From the NCBI GenBank assembly GCA_043228905.1, contig JBHGNT010000001.1:33976001-34040000 (forward strand): DNA of 64,000 nucleotides, given 5' to 3'. The translations under genes were made by a program, and so were the position numbers. This DNA is from Azolla caroliniana (taxonomy: Eukaryota > Polypodiophyta). Within the stretch, counting starts at the first letter, position 1. Every line of letters begins with the position of its first letter. The notes under the pieces were generated by a model. That model was given only the letters and a program-made list of their open reading frames with translations, was not told the DNA's origin and did not search any database. Positions 60,649 through 64,000 of the stretch are shown one piece after another.

Positions 60649-62743
60649 GATGCAGATGGAAGAAGCTTCTTGCGGCCACGACAGGTGCGGTTGAAGTTGT
60701 TACCTTTGATTATCCATGTAAGGAACTCATTCCTTTATCACTATTTATATGATATCAATGATTTCTTTCGTTTGATGTGACAAACTTCCTGTTTGCTTTT
60801 TTGAAATTAAGATTGTGCAGGAGGAAAGAAAGGAGCTCCACCAAAAGCAGAGAAGCTGATTGATCCACATTTAGAAGAGATAAAAAGGGCACAATTTAAG
60901 CACCCTGGCCATCCTCTGGTACTTGTTGGAAAATCAATGGGATCAAGGTACTTTTGGTGTCCTTCTTTCATTTATTTTCATTATTTTCAATTCTATGTCA
61001 TATTCTTCTTCACTTATTGTGTCCAGCTGCTTGTGGGTTAAAAACATCACACATGCATGCACACATTGTTTACATTTACTTTCTTTGGAGAATGCACTTT
61101 GATGCGTCTCTCTTTAACTTCTTAACTTTTTCAATATAAAAAAGAGAAGTCTTGATTTACTGATATGCCCTAAGAGGAAGAGGGGTGTTTTTGACAATTT
61201 CTTGGAATAGGAGGGGTATTTTGGTAAATTCCCTTGGTTTAAAAGGACAAGGTGAGACCCTAAGGAGTTGGACATAATCATCATAGACTTGCTTTAATTT
61301 TGTTTGAAATAACAGTTTGTCATATCAAGATAGGTAAAACTAATGTATCTTTATCTATACCCACATGAGCTATGGCTGTGAACAATAGTTAAGAAAATCT
61401 TTTCATGTTCGTTTTATGGGTTAAAAAGAGCTTCAATGCACTTCTAATGCACAGTCTAACCCAAAAGCATTCAGGTTATATAAACTTATATAACATACTG
61501 ACATAATTACAAAAATCAAATGAATAGCTATTTTACTGATTATGGTACTCTTGATTGACTGCTTTCATGTCATAGCCAACGGCAAATACACCAAATACCC
61601 CAAACCATCTGACTAATAATTATCAAAATATACTTAGAATTTATTGTTCTTGTTCAATTGCAGAGTGAGCTGTATGGTTGCTACTCAAGAAGGGGTTCAA
61701 GTTTCTGCTATTGTATGCTTGGGTTATCCGCTGAAGGTAATCATACAAATATATATTTCAATTTGCTAAATACATTCATGTTCACAATCTTTCGTCATTT
61801 GCACATTGATGATGCAGCGGGAGAATCATGGCTCCATCTACTTGATGGAAACATTTAAGACATTTGCTAAATTCTTATGAATTTTGTTACTCTAATAAAA
61901 TTGGCAAATGAATAAAGTTTTTGCTTGAACTCAATTGTTTTATGAAATTATGGATGTATGAATTTGATTACTTAATTAATTCAGCTTATACGGATTCTGT
62001 TGCAGGGCACAAAAGGAGCTTTAAGAGACGAGATCCTTCACAACCTTCATGTTCCCGTCATGTTTGTGCAAGTGAGATCATATAACTAACCTCAAATTCC
62101 TTTTTTCAAGATATAGAGTGGATAATAATTCAACTTTCGTTTAATAGTTCTGATGTTTTTCCTTATAGTCTGGATTGGCTGGTCATTTAGTTCTATTTGG
62201 AGATGCTTTTAATATAATTTCGATGACCATTTAACTCATTTTCAATGGTTTTGGCACATGATCATTTGCTGATGGGTTTGTCACCTTTTTTATTTAATTT
62301 TGTATGATCATTTTTATTTATTTTAGGACATTTTCTTTTGGGTGATTAGTTCTTTTTTTAAACAATTTTCCTATTTATATTTTGTTTACATTATTCTTTT
62401 AGTTCTTTGTTTGATTATTTTGTTTCAATTTCTTAGACTAATTTGGGTGACTCAAAGTTATATTTTGTTGATGAGTTTCATACAATGTTAGGGAAGTAAG
62501 GATGCATTATGCCCGTTAGATAAGTTAAAGGGAGTTTTGGCAAAGTTGAGCTGCATCACAAAGCTTCACATCATAGAAGGTGGCGATCATTCTTTCAAGG
62601 TGGGCAAGAAAGCACTTCAAGAATGTGGAAAAAGCCAGGAGAAACTAGAAGAAGAGGCAGTTGAGAGCATCCAAATGTTTTTGGAGGAATCTGTTGATGT
62701 ATATCACACAACGAATGTGAATTTACTAAACAAAAAAAGCTAA
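59120..62743 (+). CDS. TEX30/KANSL3-type alpha/beta hydrolase, six exons
   Basis: A small predicted serine hydrolase; the biochemical substrate of this family in plants is not known to me. Exons: 59120-59265, 60656-60717, 60812-60947, 61664-61736, 62006-62071 and 62492-62743. Phases agree and give 244 residues. After an acidic then basic N-terminus: VFAHGAGAPSTSPWMQRW (oxyanion region), VEVVTFDYPY, KAEKLIDPH, HPLVLVGKSMGSR (nucleophile Ser in GxSxG), CLGYPLKGTKGALRDEIL, VPVMFVQGSKDALCP (acid Asp) and IIEGGDHSFKVGKK (His). The triad is therefore complete. The acceptor of intron 1 follows a long GA repeat instead of a pyrimidine tract. Exon 3 must start at 60812 (AAG|ATTGTGCAG), because the AG nine bases later would join to an immediate TGA. 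Confidence 0.93.
59423..60035. repeat. 75-bp minisatellite, eight copies, in intron 1 of the TEX30-like gene
   Basis: TGCATTGCTAAA recurs at exactly 75-base spacing: 59436, 59511, 59586, 59661, 59736, 59811, 59886 and 59961. Units are almost identical, with a few variants (CATGTGG, CATTTGG, CTTGTGG). Because 75 is a multiple of three, the array is open in a + frame for 207 codons and in a - frame for 147 codons, giving a 25-residue Met/Cys/His/Val-rich repeat. The array lies wholly within a spliced intron, so I do not call it a gene. Confidence 0.95.
60582..60646. repeat. (GA)n microsatellite next to a splice acceptor
   Basis: GA dinucleotides with two ACAGAG interruptions. It ends nine bases before the AG of TEX30-like intron 1 (60654-60655). 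Confidence 0.93.
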
Positions 62744-63371
62744 AGTGATATGGAGCAACTTAATGATAGATTTTGGGTAACTTTTGTAGAGCATTAGTAG
62801 ACTTCTCAGTGCATCATCAGTTTTTTGTTGTTTCATCAGTATGGTATATTTCTTATGAAAGTTTCTAGGTTCTACTTGATACAGATTTTGAGTTTAAATA
62901 TGAAAAAGAAAATATTTTTGAGTTTATATCTATAGATATATATTGTCTTGGTTTTCATACACAATATGGATGATGTGCAATATGATTTCATGGGTTATTT
63001 CCATGCACAAGATCTGACTCAATAAATGGTGGTGTTATCTGTAGAATGCATGCCAACAAAAGTTTTTTAAGCGTAGTGAAAGATGTGGTCATATGTATGT
63101 AAATATGTTAAATGTAATCTCAGATAGCAGGTGTTTTATGATGCAATATTCAATGTTCACTTTCAATCATTCTGTTTGGTTACCACACAATTACAAATAT
63201 AAATTAGAATCATCATCTCCAACCAATTCCTAATTTGATAAAAAGGAGTTTCTTTCCACATGATACATATGAAAGCAACCAACCATCCTCGGTATAATAT
63301 GATTGTGTATTTCGACAAAAACAACTCAAGTGGAGATCCTTAATTATATCTAAATTCTAATGTTTCTTGAT
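62744..63371. other. Convergent 3' region between the TEX30-like and ARP7-type genes
   Basis: AT-rich 3' UTR and spacer between two tail-to-tail genes. Nothing else recognised. Confidence 0.5.
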
Positions 63372-63524
63372 CTAAAAGCACTTCTTGTGGACAATGCTAG
63401 GGCCTGATTCATCATAATCTCCTTTCGATATATGTTGGTTCTGAGGAAACACGACCTTGGCTAATATTGCCCCACCCATCCATGCAGAATACCTCAAAGT
63501 ATTTTCTGGCATATATTCAGGTGG
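63372..63524 (-). CDS. ARP7: Actin-related protein 7 (ARP7) type, last coding exon (partial gene)
   Basis: ARP7 is a nuclear actin-related subunit of SWI/SNF-type chromatin-remodelling complexes in plants. The exon starts after a TTTTTACAG acceptor (63525-63526) and encodes 50 residues to a TAG at 63372-63374. Diagnostic pieces are [30 protein letters not shown], the [12 protein letters not shown] segment and the actin-like C-terminus HKKCF. In the actin fold this is the final part of subdomain 1. Upstream exons should lie beyond 64000; none is recognised in 63525-64000. The choice of ARP7 over conventional actin rests on the KVVFPQNQH segment, absent from actin. Confidence 0.9.
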   Translation of the reverse strand, partial: PPEYMPENTLRYSAWMGGAILAKVVFPQNQHISKGDYDESGPSIVHKKCF

Positions 63525-64000
63525 CTGTAAAAACATAGAAGTCACAGCACAAAAGGTGAGTTTTGTATCAGACTCTTTATATCTTTAGATGATGATGATG
63601 ATGCAAAGTAAAAATACATAAATGAATATCCAGAAGACATTCCAAAGTTTCGTCAATTAGACTATCTATGTCTCTCATATTTCCTGTTCATAAGTCACAG
63701 CTGATGCCACCCTATGATCGCATCAAGACAAGCTAACGAAGACCCAAACCCCCTGTGTTCTATAGACTTCATTATAAGTTTTCAGGGAACCATAGGTCAT
63801 ATTAGCTCTGCGAAATGTCACAATTTTCTGAAACCAGTTGGCACCAGAACAGATGAAGTACAAAGCCAGCAATAAATGGCTTAAATGGAATAGCTGAAAA
63901 GGAAAGCAATTGTTGCAACCCTATAAACCTCACAAAACTTGCGCAGCAGTTAATGATCCTATTTCTTTAAGCTACACTACCTTTGGTGTCAAAAACAGAA
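63525..64000 (-). other. Intron of the ARP7-type gene, continuing off the right edge
   Basis: Upstream of the last exon on the minus strand. No further exon with actin-like motifs was found up to the edge. Confidence 0.5.

Noticed and set aside
1-64000. CRISPR arrays, operons, riboswitches or biosynthetic clustering
   Set aside because: The tandem repeats lack spacer structure, the genes are intron-bearing plant genes with unrelated functions, and no prokaryotic features occur.

Overview
The window is nuclear DNA of a land plant. It is most likely a seed-free vascular plant, probably a fern. The reasons are intron-rich genes with GT-AG introns, plastid and endomembrane plant gene families, a long PPR protein built of L-S-P triplets with a DYW-like deaminase domain, and large AT-rich intergenic spaces full of CT/GA and CA/TG microsatellites and decayed retroelements. 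The species cannot be fixed from sequence alone.

Layout, left to right. 1-225: long foldback hairpin. 824-1179 (-): first coding exon of a CONSTANS-like double B-box gene whose other exons lie off the left edge. 1.9-8.4 kb: gene-free DNA with a degenerate Ty1/copia element (about 4998-6610) and two tandem duplications. 8442-13126 (+): complete five-exon zeta-carotene isomerase gene (Z-ISO). 15610-16428 (+): intronless ORF of unknown function. 19697-25872 (-): four-exon PPR-DYW-like gene. 27997-31378 (+): five-exon Msp1/ATAD1-type AAA ATPase. 32620-38356 (-): sixteen-exon EH-domain (EHD) ATPase, tail-to-tail with the AAA gene. 38.6-39.0 kb: large TGTA/TG satellite. 39-50.5 kb: no gene recognised. 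50596-52922 (+): acireductone dioxygenase (ARD) without a visible ATG. 53-59 kb: no gene recognised. 59120-62743 (+): six-exon TEX30/KANSL3-type alpha/beta hydrolase with a 75-bp, eight-copy minisatellite in intron 1. 63372-63524 (-): last exon of an ARP7-type actin-related protein that runs off the right edge.

The genes are unrelated single-copy housekeeping genes: carotenoid synthesis, organelle RNA editing, mitochondrial outer-membrane quality control, endocytic recycling, methionine salvage and chromatin remodelling. There is no operon-like or clustered pathway logic. Exon structures were derived by hand from reading-frame continuity, splice consensus and remembered family motifs. Every exon junction quoted keeps phase. 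I did not find an obviously new biological system. The best leads are the divergent DYW-like C-terminus, two GC-AG introns in conserved genes, the missing ARD start, a splice acceptor preceded by a GA repeat instead of a pyrimidine tract, and the foldback at the left edge.
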